A stretch of 21,086 bases of DNA, from NCBI GenBank assembly GCA_021850505.1, contig JAJZLW010000148.1, positions 1 through 21,086 on the forward strand, read 5' to 3'. The stretch comes from Thermoplasmata archaeon. GTDB lineage: Archaea > Thermoplasmatota > Thermoplasmata > Thermoplasmatales > Thermoplasmataceae. The notes beneath the pieces were generated by a model. That model searched no databases. It had not been told where the DNA came from and saw only the letters and a list, made by a program, of their open reading frames with translations. The position numbers and the translations under genes were made by a program. Positions 13,985 through 21,086 of the stretch are shown here, in pieces; positions within the stretch are counted from its first letter, which is position 1; the number at the start of each line of letters is the position of its first letter.

Positions 13985-14911
13985 CTATTTTTTCATTTGA
14001 GAAACAAGTGAATTGACTGTCTCTTTGATATCTTCATGGCGAAATTTGAAACCCGCCTCTATCAGTTTCTGTGGAACCACAAACTGGCTGCTGAATAGTG
14101 CATCAACCGCACCCTCACCACCAACAAGTTTTATGGCAAACTTTGGCGCTTTAAGCTTCAGAGGTTTTCCTGTTGCTTCTGCGAGGATATTCTGCAATTC
14201 ATCTTTCTTAACCGGATTCGGAGAAACCCCGTTGAAGACGCCAAAATAATCTGTCTTCTCGATCAGAAAAATTATTGCATCACAGAGATCATCAATATGT
14301 ATCCAGGAGAGCCAGTTATCGAGATTTCCATAACTTGCCCCCCTTCCTTTCATAGCAAGGGAGTATAACTCAGGGAATGCACCGCCATCTGATCCCAGGA
14401 CAACACCGAACCTGATAGTTATGAGCCTTGTAATATAGTTGTTGAGTTTCTTCGACTCTTCTTCCCAGCCTACAGCGAGCCTGCTTAAAAAATCGTTCCC
14501 TGGCTGGCTCTCTTCGGAAAGAGTCTCTGAGCCTCGATCGCCATAATATCCTATTGCAGACGCATTCACAACAGAAAGCGGAGGTTCTTTGGCGGCATTT
14601 ATCGCAGAAACGATTGTGAATGTGCTGTTGATCCGGCTCTCGAAAATCTCATTTTTATAAGATGCTGACCAGCGCTTGCTGATGCTTGCACCGGCAAGAT
14701 TTATAACTGCATATGAACCTGAAATAACGGAAAGAAGATTTTCATCCGGATCGGATCCGGGATTCCAAGTTACATATTTAATGCCGGAATTTTCATCTGA
14801 AACGGCCTTCCTTGTCAGGACATATATTTCATAATCGCCCATTTTCAACTGTTTTATCAAGTGTGAACCAATAAAGCCGGTCCCTCCGGCGATTACTATT
14901 TTCTTGCCCAT
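13985..14911 (-). CDS. NAD(P)-dependent epimerase-like protein, TIGR01777/YfcH (SDR39U1) family
   Basis: 308 residues from the chosen start, normal for the family. An extended-SDR Rossmann fold: GGTGFIG (9-15), NLAGASISKRW (71-81), ASAIGYYGDRG (117-127), WLSWIHIDDL (200-209), then the C-terminal DUF1731-like end (AIKLVGGEGAVDALFSSQFVVPQKL). Members resemble nucleotide-sugar epimerases, but their substrate is unknown. The frame is open to an ATG at 14932, but that ATG overlaps a TATA-like box (ATTTATAATT, 14931-14940) centred 25 bp upstream of the second ATG at 14911, where the family core begins; I therefore take 14911 as a leaderless start. It stands apart, with divergent and same-strand neighbours of unrelated function. 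Confidence 0.87.
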   Translation of the reverse strand: MGKKIVIAGGTGFIGSHLIKQLKMGDYEIYVLTRKAVSDENSGIKYVTWNPGSDPDENLLSVISGSYAVINLAGASISKRWSASYKNEIFESRINSTFTIVSAINAAKEPPLSVVNASAIGYYGDRGSETLSEESQPGNDFLSRLAVGWEEESKKLNNYITRLITIRFGVVLGSDGGAFPELYSLAMKGRGASYGNLDNWLSWIHIDDLCDAIIFLIEKTDYFGVFNGVSPNPVKKDELQNILAEATGKPLKLKAPKFAIKLVGGEGAVDALFSSQFVVPQKLIEAGFKFRHEDIKETVNSLVSQMKK

Positions 14912-14930
14912 CCAATCTTTATTACAATCC

Positions 14931-14940
14931 ATTTATAATT
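14931..14940 (-). promoter_or_regulatory. TATA box that places the epimerase-like start at 14911
   Basis: Minus-strand AATTATAAAT, centre 25 bp from ATG 14911. If it is used, the upstream in-frame ATG (14932) would lie outside the transcript. Confidence 0.45.
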
Positions 14941-15074
14941 TTTTTCGAAAAAATCTTTTAACAACTTTTCCCTTAAACACTGTATTATATTGAAAGATAT
15001 TCCACAGTTATCAAACACAGGGTTTTACAAGAAAAAACTTATTATCAATGAAAATATAGTGCGCTTGATTGTCT

Positions 15075-15449
15075 ATGCCCGTTTTGACGAGGGAACTGTT
15101 CATCAGAGCCCTCGATAAAGCTTATGGAAGCAAGGGTATGCCGCAGAGTGACGTGGAAGAGCTCTGCGATTTTGTCCTTTCATTCTTCGGCTACGAAGAC
15201 TACGTTCTTGATAATGTCCTGTCCAGTGCGGAGAGGGATGTTTTTTACAACCTTGAAGAGTATGGATTTCTTGAGCCGTATAAGGAGGAGATAAGCATAG
15301 TGAAGGGCAAGACATGGAGAATCAACCAGTGGCGCTTTAAAAGGGATATCATCAGCAAGGTTGTTTCTGACAATGCTCCGGTGACCGAAAGCGAGGACGC
15401 ATACGAGGAGATATTCAAGCAGATCGGTGATTACAGGCAGTCTCCGTGA
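15075..15449 (+). CDS. Small conserved archaeal protein, probably DUF6015-like
   Basis: 124 residues from ATG 15075 (a TTG at 15069 is an alternative and would suit a leaderless start from the box near 15040). Acidic, helical, soluble: TRELFIRALDKAYGSKGMPQ, then VLSFFGYEDYVLDNVLSSAE, then RDVFYNLEEYGFLEPYKEE and a final strand pair with GKTWRINQWRF. This arrangement, helices followed by a small winged-helix-like end with WRI.QW, is as I remember DUF6015 of Euryarchaeota/Thermoplasmata; I am not certain of the name. It may bind nucleic acid or a protein partner. Its stop codon touches the stop of the convergent flippase gene with no base between. Confidence 0.7.
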   Translation: MPVLTRELFIRALDKAYGSKGMPQSDVEELCDFVLSFFGYEDYVLDNVLSSAERDVFYNLEEYGFLEPYKEEISIVKGKTWRINQWRFKRDIISKVVSDNAPVTESEDAYEEIFKQIGDYRQSP

Positions 15450-17081
15450 TCAGCGTTTTCCGGCCATGTGTGATGGCATACTGAACCTGTCTTCTCCCAC
15501 AAATAAGAAGAAAACAATCCTCCTTGTAAACTTGAGGCTATCTGGAACGAAGGTGTAAAAGAAATCGAGTGATTCTCCATTCATAGCCTTTGTTATTCTG
15601 ATGGCAAGAGCGTATACCAGGAGACCCAGCAATATATAGATAACAAGGTAGAATCCATAAACCAGCAATTCAGGTATGCCGGAAAGTAAACTGCTGAACG
15701 GTTGAAGAGGCAGGGCAAACCTGTTGAAAAGGAAAATTGAGACAAATACTGCGATAGACGAAGCCCATATCTTGGACATAGTTCTTATGTCAAACGACAC
15801 AATCCTGAACTTACTCGCGAAATAATATATCACCATGAAATTTATCACAGTAACCGAGGAATATCCTATTGATGCACCTATCAGTGCATACCTTGGAATG
15901 AGCAGGAATGAAAGTATCAGGTTTGCAAGGAGGGACAGTCCGCTCGAGAGGAGGAAAATTGAAGTAACCCGGATGCCCTGCAAACCCTGAGCAAGTACCC
16001 CCTGAGATATAAATATAGCAGATACGATAAGTATTATTGCCAGTGGCAGGGCACCCCCGATATAACTTGCATCACCAAGAACAAGTATTATCGGTGCACC
16101 GAGAACTGCAATCCACAGTGCAATTGGCGTGTATATAAAAGTTACAACATTCGTTGTGAGCCTTATGCCCCTTTTAATGCTATCACCTTCATTTATTGAG
16201 AAATATTCTGAAAACTTGGGCAGAAGTATGTTGTTTATAGGTGAAACAAAAAAGGCTACGCTGGATGTTATCAATAACGCAAAACTGTAAACTGCAAATA
16301 TTTCCTGGTTAATAAGTCCGGCAACGATCAGTCTATCTGCATAGACTGAGCTGAATGATACAACAGCTGATAGCAGGATCGGTATCGTATATTTGAAAAC
16401 TGGTCGGAAATCCATGCTCCTTCCAACTGTCGTACCATGTTTCCTCACAGTTCTTGCAAGAACTATTAGATTGAGAATAAGCATGGTGTAATACGCAACT
16501 GCCCAGCCCGCAGTTACAGCCTGTGGATCTCCGTATATCATAACAAGATATGCTGCAAGACCGTAGGATATAATTGCATTAAGGATTACAAGAACACCAT
16601 TGGCCCTGAACCTCTGGAAACCAAGTATCATGCTGTTTACAATCGACGATGCTATATAGCCTGAGGATGCGAATGCGAGAAAAACAACAGCTTTATTTTC
16701 CGAGATGATCTGGCTTGTGCCAGTTGCATGCAGGAAAAACTTCAAAAGCACAGGCGAAAGGAAATAGATTGTCAGAAATGAGCCTATTCCTAGAATAAAT
16801 ACAAGAAAAAAAGTTCTTGAGATAAGGGATCTAACCAAATCTTTCTCGCCTCTTGCCACGTGATGGGCTATAAAATGCTGAACAGTCTGGCTCATCCCGA
16901 ACGTGAACACGGTTGTAACAAGACCAAGAACCGCCTGCAGTATACCAACTGTTGCAAAGAGAGTCGGCGTGAAGTATTTTACTATGTATATGTAAAATAT
17001 GACCCCTCCGATAAGCGTGGAGGCAGATCCAAAATATTGAAAAATCGCACCCAGTCCTATAGTTCTGCGTTCATTTTCCAG
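15450..17081 (-). CDS. Polysaccharide/oligosaccharide flippase (Wzx/MATE-like), non-standard start codon
   Basis: About 543 residues with some 14 membrane helices, the MOP superfamily layout of Wzx flippases that move lipid-linked glycans across the membrane; in archaea they serve S-layer glycosylation or exopolysaccharide. From GTG 16910 the protein would be only 486 residues and lack the first two helices. Upstream of that GTG the frame stays open for 57 more codons encoding ENERRTIGLGAIFQYF, a hydrophobic segment GGVIFYIYIVKYFT and FATVGILQAVLGLVTTV, exactly what the family's N-terminus should be. There is no ATG, GTG or TTG in that stretch. A strong GGAGGT (17090-17095) precedes two stops and then ATA (17082-17084) and CTG (17079-17081). 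I mark CTG as start; ATA is possible. Confidence 0.8.
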   Translation of the reverse strand: MENERRTIGLGAIFQYFGSASTLIGGVIFYIYIVKYFTPTLFATVGILQAVLGLVTTVFTFGMSQTVQHFIAHHVARGEKDLVRSLISRTFFLVFILGIGSFLTIYFLSPVLLKFFLHATGTSQIISENKAVVFLAFASSGYIASSIVNSMILGFQRFRANGVLVILNAIISYGLAAYLVMIYGDPQAVTAGWAVAYYTMLILNLIVLARTVRKHGTTVGRSMDFRPVFKYTIPILLSAVVSFSSVYADRLIVAGLINQEIFAVYSFALLITSSVAFFVSPINNILLPKFSEYFSINEGDSIKRGIRLTTNVVTFIYTPIALWIAVLGAPIILVLGDASYIGGALPLAIILIVSAIFISQGVLAQGLQGIRVTSIFLLSSGLSLLANLILSFLLIPRYALIGASIGYSSVTVINFMVIYYFASKFRIVSFDIRTMSKIWASSIAVFVSIFLFNRFALPLQPFSSLLSGIPELLVYGFYLVIYILLGLLVYALAIRITKAMNGESLDFFYTFVPDSLKFTRRIVFFLFVGEDRFSMPSHMAGKR

Positions 17082-17089
17082 TATTTATT

Positions 17090-17095
17090 ACCTCC
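17090..17095 (-). promoter_or_regulatory. Shine-Dalgarno that locates the flippase start
   Basis: GGAGGT on the minus strand. The spacing is 5 nt to ATA (17084) and 8 nt to CTG (17081). It lies 180 nt upstream of the nearest standard start (GTG 16910), so it cannot serve that codon. A TATA-like TTGTATAAC near 17130 would give a leader of about 20 nt. Confidence 0.6.
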
Positions 17096-17283
17096 ATTAC
17101 ACTGATCTGTGTTTACAGGCAGCCTCGTTATACAAGACCGATAGTGCCGTAATGAAAAACACCAATAAAGATTATCACTCCTGTTTTCTGTCTGCAACTT
17201 TAAATGGGCCAAAAATTTCGCTGAATTAGATTCCTGCGATCACAAACATCCGATTTCCTCGTCAATTAGATGCTTATGATAAA

Positions 17284-17607
17284 TTATTTTTCACCCATTG
17301 CCTTGAATAAAAGATACATGATAAGAGATACTGCCAGAACCGCATGACCAATAAATAGAATTATGACAGATGCGGTAAAGCTGACTTTTTCTAGTGTAAC
17401 ATAAATGATGAAAAAGGAATAGAATAAGACCAAGACGATTGCCGCAATAACAACAACCCTAAGGAATGGGCTTTTTTGATCTGATTTATCCTTTACATAC
17501 AGGACAAACCCCTTCCCGCCGCATGCAGAGCAGATTTCCCCAAGTCCACGGGAGTCGTGGACAATACCCGATCCACCGCATGTATGACAACTATGATAAT
17601 GCTTCAC
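17284..17607 (-). CDS. Small membrane protein with DnaJ-type zinc finger
   Basis: 107 residues. The N-terminal 35 residues hold CHTCGGSG (C7, C10) and CSACGGKG (C26, C29), the CxxCxGxG pair of the DnaJ cysteine-rich domain, which binds one zinc. Two membrane helices follow (about 49-70 and 76-102), so the zinc finger faces the cytosol if the N-terminus is inside. Full DnaJ has four such motifs and a J domain; both extras are missing. Isolated CxxCxGxG proteins can act as thiol or folding factors, but the role here is open. A TATA-like box (17631-17640) sits about 28 bp upstream. About 100 bp separate it from the M13 peptidase gene on the same strand. Confidence 0.75.
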   Translation of the reverse strand: MKHYHSCHTCGGSGIVHDSRGLGEICSACGGKGFVLYVKDKSDQKSPFLRVVVIAAIVLVLFYSFFIIYVTLEKVSFTASVIILFIGHAVLAVSLIMYLLFKAMGEK

Positions 17608-17717
17608 TGAGATAGAAGTTATTCAGGGTATCTAAATATTGGTAATTATTTTTTAATACCAATTTGAAATAGTTGATAAGGTTATAATTTATTCCTGATA
17701 TCCCGGATTTCCAGGTT

Positions 17718-19724
17718 TCACCACACGCCGATCTTTTCCATGCTGGATCTCTTTCCACCGAAAGTAACTTCAAAATCTGGGTGGTTAATCACCGGGACAG
17801 AACCCCGGAACTTTGCAGGAGAATGTGGATCAACCAGAACGCGTCTCTTGGTTTCACCTTCCCTTATATTTCCCCTCCATACGTTTGCCCATGATATGAA
17901 GAACCTCTGTTCAGGGGTAAGGCCATCTATCTTCTTATTCAGTTCCGGATGTTTTTTCAGATGTCGCTTGAGTGCCTCAAATGCCAGTCTTACAGCACCA
18001 AGGTCGGCTATATTCTCTCCGAGTGTAAGCTTACCATTCACCTTAAAACCCTTTATTGGCTCCAGGCTCCCGTAAAGCTTTACTACCTTGTCCGCTGCCT
18101 CCTTGAAGTGCTTGAGATCAGTTCTGGTCCACCAGTTTTTTAAGTTACCATCTTCGTCAAACTGTCTTCCCTGATCGTCAAATCCATGCGTAATCTCGTG
18201 TGCAATGACGCCACCGATTCCCCCATAGTTAACGGCATCGTCCATAGTAGGATCAAAGAAAGGCGGTTGAATGATGCCTGCAGGGAAAACGATTTCATTT
18301 CCGCTGGGGTTGAAATATGCATTGACAGTTGGAGGAGTCATCATCCATTCCTCTCTGTCCACAGGCTCGCCAACCCTGTCAATCTGCCTTCTGATTTCAA
18401 GCATCGTGCTTCTAGTTATGTTTCCAATTAGATCGTCCCGTTTAATCCTCAACCCCTTGTATTCCTTAAATCTGGCAGGATGGCCTATTTTTGCCCGGAA
18501 TTTCGAGAATTTTGCAAGTGCTCTTTTCTTCGTCTTATCAGTCATCCAGGTATTCTTTTCAAGTCTCTCCCTGAAAACCCCCTTTATATCTTCAAGCATT
18601 TCGTTCATCCTTCTTCTGGTTTCATCGGAAAAATATTCATCTATGAACAGAGAACCAAGAGCTTCGCCGATTAGAGAATCTATAAGAACAATGGCTCTCT
18701 TCCACCTTGGTTCCTGGCGCTTCTGACCAAGCAGTTCCTTCTTGAAGAAGTCAAAGTTTTCCTTCTCTACCTTTTCATTAAGATATGGAGCAAAATAGTT
18801 AATCACTTTCCATCTGAAATAAGCCTTCAGATCATTAAGATCAGCTTTTGTGAGAATACTGGAAACTTCGGTCAAGAATTCAGGTTGTCCAACTATTGCG
18901 TATTTCACAGGTGGCAGATCAACCTCATAAATATACCTGTCAAAATCCAACCCCTTGTATTTTTTGCTTATGTCCTTTAAGCTCATCTTATTGTAATTTT
19001 TCTCCTGATCTCTGAGGTCGGCCCTGCTGCGGCTTTTTTCGGCGAGGTCTTTTTCAATAGCGAGCACCGCTTCCGCTGACTCCTCCGCACTTTTTTTATC
19101 ATCCCCGAAGAGAATAAACATTCTGGTCATATGATCCTTGTATTTTTTCACTATCTCTGAAAAGGAAGGCGAAAGATAATAATCCCTGTCGGGAAGAGAT
19201 AATCCCCCCTGATTCAGATATAATGCGTAAACCGAGCTGTCTTTTTTATCAGGCATGGACTTCCTTGGAACAAACCCCATTGCACTTCCGATGAAAGTAG
19301 GAATACCGAGTAGATCAAAATAAGCGATAAGGCCGGATATGTCCTCACGTGTTTTCACTGATGACACTTTCTTCAGATATGGCAGGAGAGGTTTGATTCC
19401 ACTTTTTTCTATCCTTTCAGCATCCATGAAGGAATAATAGAAGTCACCGCACATTTTTTCGAACCTTTTTCTCTTTTCGCTGTCCTCCGAGCATCTCTCC
19501 AGGATGTCTTTGAGGGCGAACTGGTTCTTTTCAAGCAACTGTACAAAAGACCCAAGGGAAACCTTGTCGTCTGGAACTTCATTTTTCCTGATCCAGGAAC
19601 CATTTGCATAGGAATAGAAATCAACAAGCGGATCGACCTTTCTATCCATGTTTTCTATGCTGAACCCGATATCACTCTTTTTACTCGAAGACTGCTTCTT
19701 ACCTTTATTGCCAGTTTTAGCCAT
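17718..19724 (-). CDS. M13-family (neprilysin/PepO) zinc metallopeptidase, apparently cytosolic
   Basis: 668 residues, the usual family length. N-terminal domain starts VDPLVDFYSYANGSWIRKNE (30-49). Catalytic part: VNAYFNPSGNEIVFPAGIIQ (467-486), zinc motif HEITH (509-513, H509, E510, H513), third ligand E570 in GENIADLGA with D574, and DPHSPAKFRG (632-641) with the substrate-binding region. M13 enzymes cut oligopeptides inside a closed chamber. There is no signal peptide or membrane anchor: the protein starts MAKTGNKGKKQSSSKKSD, highly charged, so it should work in the cytosol as a peptide scavenger, as PepO does. The C-terminus ends IGVW, where many relatives have a CxVW end with a structural Cys. 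A TATA-like box lies around 19746-19767. Confidence 0.92.
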   Translation of the reverse strand: MAKTGNKGKKQSSSKKSDIGFSIENMDRKVDPLVDFYSYANGSWIRKNEVPDDKVSLGSFVQLLEKNQFALKDILERCSEDSEKRKRFEKMCGDFYYSFMDAERIEKSGIKPLLPYLKKVSSVKTREDISGLIAYFDLLGIPTFIGSAMGFVPRKSMPDKKDSSVYALYLNQGGLSLPDRDYYLSPSFSEIVKKYKDHMTRMFILFGDDKKSAEESAEAVLAIEKDLAEKSRSRADLRDQEKNYNKMSLKDISKKYKGLDFDRYIYEVDLPPVKYAIVGQPEFLTEVSSILTKADLNDLKAYFRWKVINYFAPYLNEKVEKENFDFFKKELLGQKRQEPRWKRAIVLIDSLIGEALGSLFIDEYFSDETRRRMNEMLEDIKGVFRERLEKNTWMTDKTKKRALAKFSKFRAKIGHPARFKEYKGLRIKRDDLIGNITRSTMLEIRRQIDRVGEPVDREEWMMTPPTVNAYFNPSGNEIVFPAGIIQPPFFDPTMDDAVNYGGIGGVIAHEITHGFDDQGRQFDEDGNLKNWWTRTDLKHFKEAADKVVKLYGSLEPIKGFKVNGKLTLGENIADLGAVRLAFEALKRHLKKHPELNKKIDGLTPEQRFFISWANVWRGNIREGETKRRVLVDPHSPAKFRGSVPVINHPDFEVTFGGKRSSMEKIGVW

Positions 19725-19833
19725 GTTAAAGGTAAAAGTTTCATTCTGAATAAATCTTTATATTTTAGGTGGAATAATATCGCCATACTTCCATTCCACA
19801 AAGGTTGAAGTGAAATGCATTTTTTAAAAAATA

Positions 19834-21039
19834 TCAATATATAGTTCCAATCTCATCATACCTGGATTTGATCAGTTTACCTGTTTTAAAACGGTCTGCG
19901 GAGAACGCTTTCCAGTTAAATTTTGCTGAATCAGGGTTTATGTCGTTGACCATATCGGAGACAATTCTGCCATAAGCAGGCGATAACTTGAACCCGTGTC
20001 CGCTCAAGCCGGCACATACGTACACATTGTCCAGCCCAATCGATGAAAGATCGTCGATGATTGCCTGTCCATCCGGAGTCATATCGTAAAGCCCTGTCAC
20101 TGTAGCGTATGGCACAGCATCCTTCATACCAGGAAGCCTTTTCATTATTTTTCCAACATAATCTTCTACATATTCATCCTTTGCGCTATCCGGAATCACT
20201 GAATGAATGTCAATAGGTTTTGCATCTATTTCAGGGTCCAGGCTGCCCAATGCTGTCACTGTTTCACCCTCCATCTTGTAATAGGATAGATTCGGTGGAT
20301 CCCACAGTGTTGGTTTTATTCCTCTGTAAACATCAGGCCTTTTCAGGTATATGACAGAATGCAGGGAAGCAGAGATTGGCAGTCTCTTATTACTTGATAC
20401 TCCTGATCTCTCCAGCAGGTCGTTGGTCCAGACGTTTGTTGCAAGCACTATCTTTGTTGCTTTCATGACACTATTATCAGTGAATCTGAGAAATGGTCCG
20501 TTCCTGTCGCAGCCAACACTTTCAACCGGTTTGCCTGTCAGTATTTCCGCCCCTAATTCTTTAGCTTTCGAAGCAAATGAATTGGCCGTTGAAACGGGAT
20601 CAGCATAGCCGCTGTCAGGTTCAAATGCAACATAACTGAAATCGTCTATGTTCGTGTCCGGAAAATAATACCTTATTTTTTCCGGTTCAATGACAGACTC
20701 ATTGGCGCCTAGCTCCTGAAGCATCTTTACGTTTTCAGATGCAATATCGTAGTATTTTTCTCCAAATGGAAAGATCATCCCGGTCTTTGTGAAACCAGAG
20801 TACCCTATTGATTGAAAATTACTTATTATTTCCTGCGAGTAGATTGACATAGCTGCAATTAATGGATTACTGTAATGTGTTCTGATCAGAGCACTTGACT
20901 TTCCTGTATTCCCGGATGCAATATGACCGCGATCAATCATCGTGACCTTTTTTCCAGAAACAGCAAGATTATAGGTTATACTGGTGCCTGTACTGCCACC
21001 GCCAATGACTACTATATGATCGGACTGTGAGTTAAGCAT
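19834..21039 (-). CDS. FAD-dependent oxidoreductase, DAO family (sarcosine/glycine oxidase-like)
   Basis: 401 residues. N-terminal FAD-binding Rossmann motif VIGGGSTGTS (11-20) with D36 at the end of the second strand (VTMIDRG). SSALIRTHYSN (48-58) is the flavin-proximal segment of DAO-family enzymes; the substrate domain lies in the middle; GLYDMTPDGQAIID (316-329) and CAGLSGHGFKLSPAYG (342-357) close the flavin site. The family oxidises secondary or primary amines of small amino acids (sarcosine, glycine, proline) or D-amino acids. The absence of other bound-subunit genes suggests a single-chain enzyme. Substrate cannot be read from sequence. A box GTTTTATG (21062-21068, minus strand) about 26 bp upstream of ATG 21039 points to a leaderless transcript. 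Confidence 0.88.
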   Translation of the reverse strand: MLNSQSDHIVVIGGGSTGTSITYNLAVSGKKVTMIDRGHIASGNTGKSSALIRTHYSNPLIAAMSIYSQEIISNFQSIGYSGFTKTGMIFPFGEKYYDIASENVKMLQELGANESVIEPEKIRYYFPDTNIDDFSYVAFEPDSGYADPVSTANSFASKAKELGAEILTGKPVESVGCDRNGPFLRFTDNSVMKATKIVLATNVWTNDLLERSGVSSNKRLPISASLHSVIYLKRPDVYRGIKPTLWDPPNLSYYKMEGETVTALGSLDPEIDAKPIDIHSVIPDSAKDEYVEDYVGKIMKRLPGMKDAVPYATVTGLYDMTPDGQAIIDDLSSIGLDNVYVCAGLSGHGFKLSPAYGRIVSDMVNDINPDSAKFNWKAFSADRFKTGKLIKSRYDEIGTIY

Positions 21040-21061
21040 TAACCAATCAGGTCAAATATCC

Positions 21062-21068
21062 ATAAAAC
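21062..21068 (-). promoter_or_regulatory. TATA-like box of the FAD oxidoreductase gene
   Basis: GTTTTAT on the minus strand, centred 26 bp before ATG 21039, at the right edge of the window. Confidence 0.35.
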
Positions 21069-21086
21069 AGTTTTCATTAAATTAAT

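Noticed and set aside
18271..18726. Plus-strand 151-codon frame
   Set aside because: Lies opposite the M13 peptidase; its hydrophobic look comes from the complement of charged codons. No promoter or start signal.
1..21086. CRISPR array or cas genes
   Set aside because: No regularly spaced direct repeats and no Cas-like protein in any frame; tnpB is the only RNA-guided nuclease candidate.

Overview
The window looks like chromosome of a thermoacidophilic archaeon of the Thermoplasmatales type (Ferroplasma/Cuniculiplasma-like relatives). The grounds are a giant thermopsin-type secreted protein, a Lrp-like HTH+TRASH metal regulator facing a copper ATPase, a TnpB and a DDE insertion sequence, an archaeal tRNA-Pro, and many genes whose TATA-like box lies about 25 bp upstream of the start codon, as expected for leaderless transcripts. 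The species assignment is inference; no rRNA is present.

Left part (1-4830) is an accessory, decaying region. It holds the 3' part of an IS200/IS605-type tnpB with its right-end hairpin, a tRNA-Pro(CGG), a small broken gene, a 40-nt hairpin, a two-gene minus-strand signalling pair (GHKL-type ATPase plus DUF4325-like STAS protein), a dead IS5-like element with recognisable ends, a surface-protein gene broken by one frameshift, and a small unknown gene. The ATPase/STAS pair is the only multi-gene system there that is still intact.

Middle part (4830-9100) has an SDR dehydrogenase resembling glucose 1-dehydrogenase and a compact copper-homeostasis cluster. The cluster is a HTH-TRASH regulator transcribed divergently from a 46-residue YHS micro-protein, a CPC-type Cu+ P1B ATPase that itself begins with a YHS domain, and a 109-residue Cys-containing protein. 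An 8+8 bp inverted repeat in the divergent promoter is a candidate operator.

Right part (9100-21086) looks like ordinary chromosome. It carries a 1111-residue thermopsin-type cell-surface protein, a DUF998 membrane protein, an ExxEA-repeat membrane transporter candidate, a YfcH/TIGR01777 epimerase-like protein, a small conserved archaeal protein, a polysaccharide flippase whose true start appears to be a non-standard CTG or ATA codon behind a strong Shine-Dalgarno, a DnaJ-type zinc-finger membrane protein, a cytosolic M13 metallopeptidase and a DAO-type FAD oxidoreductase.
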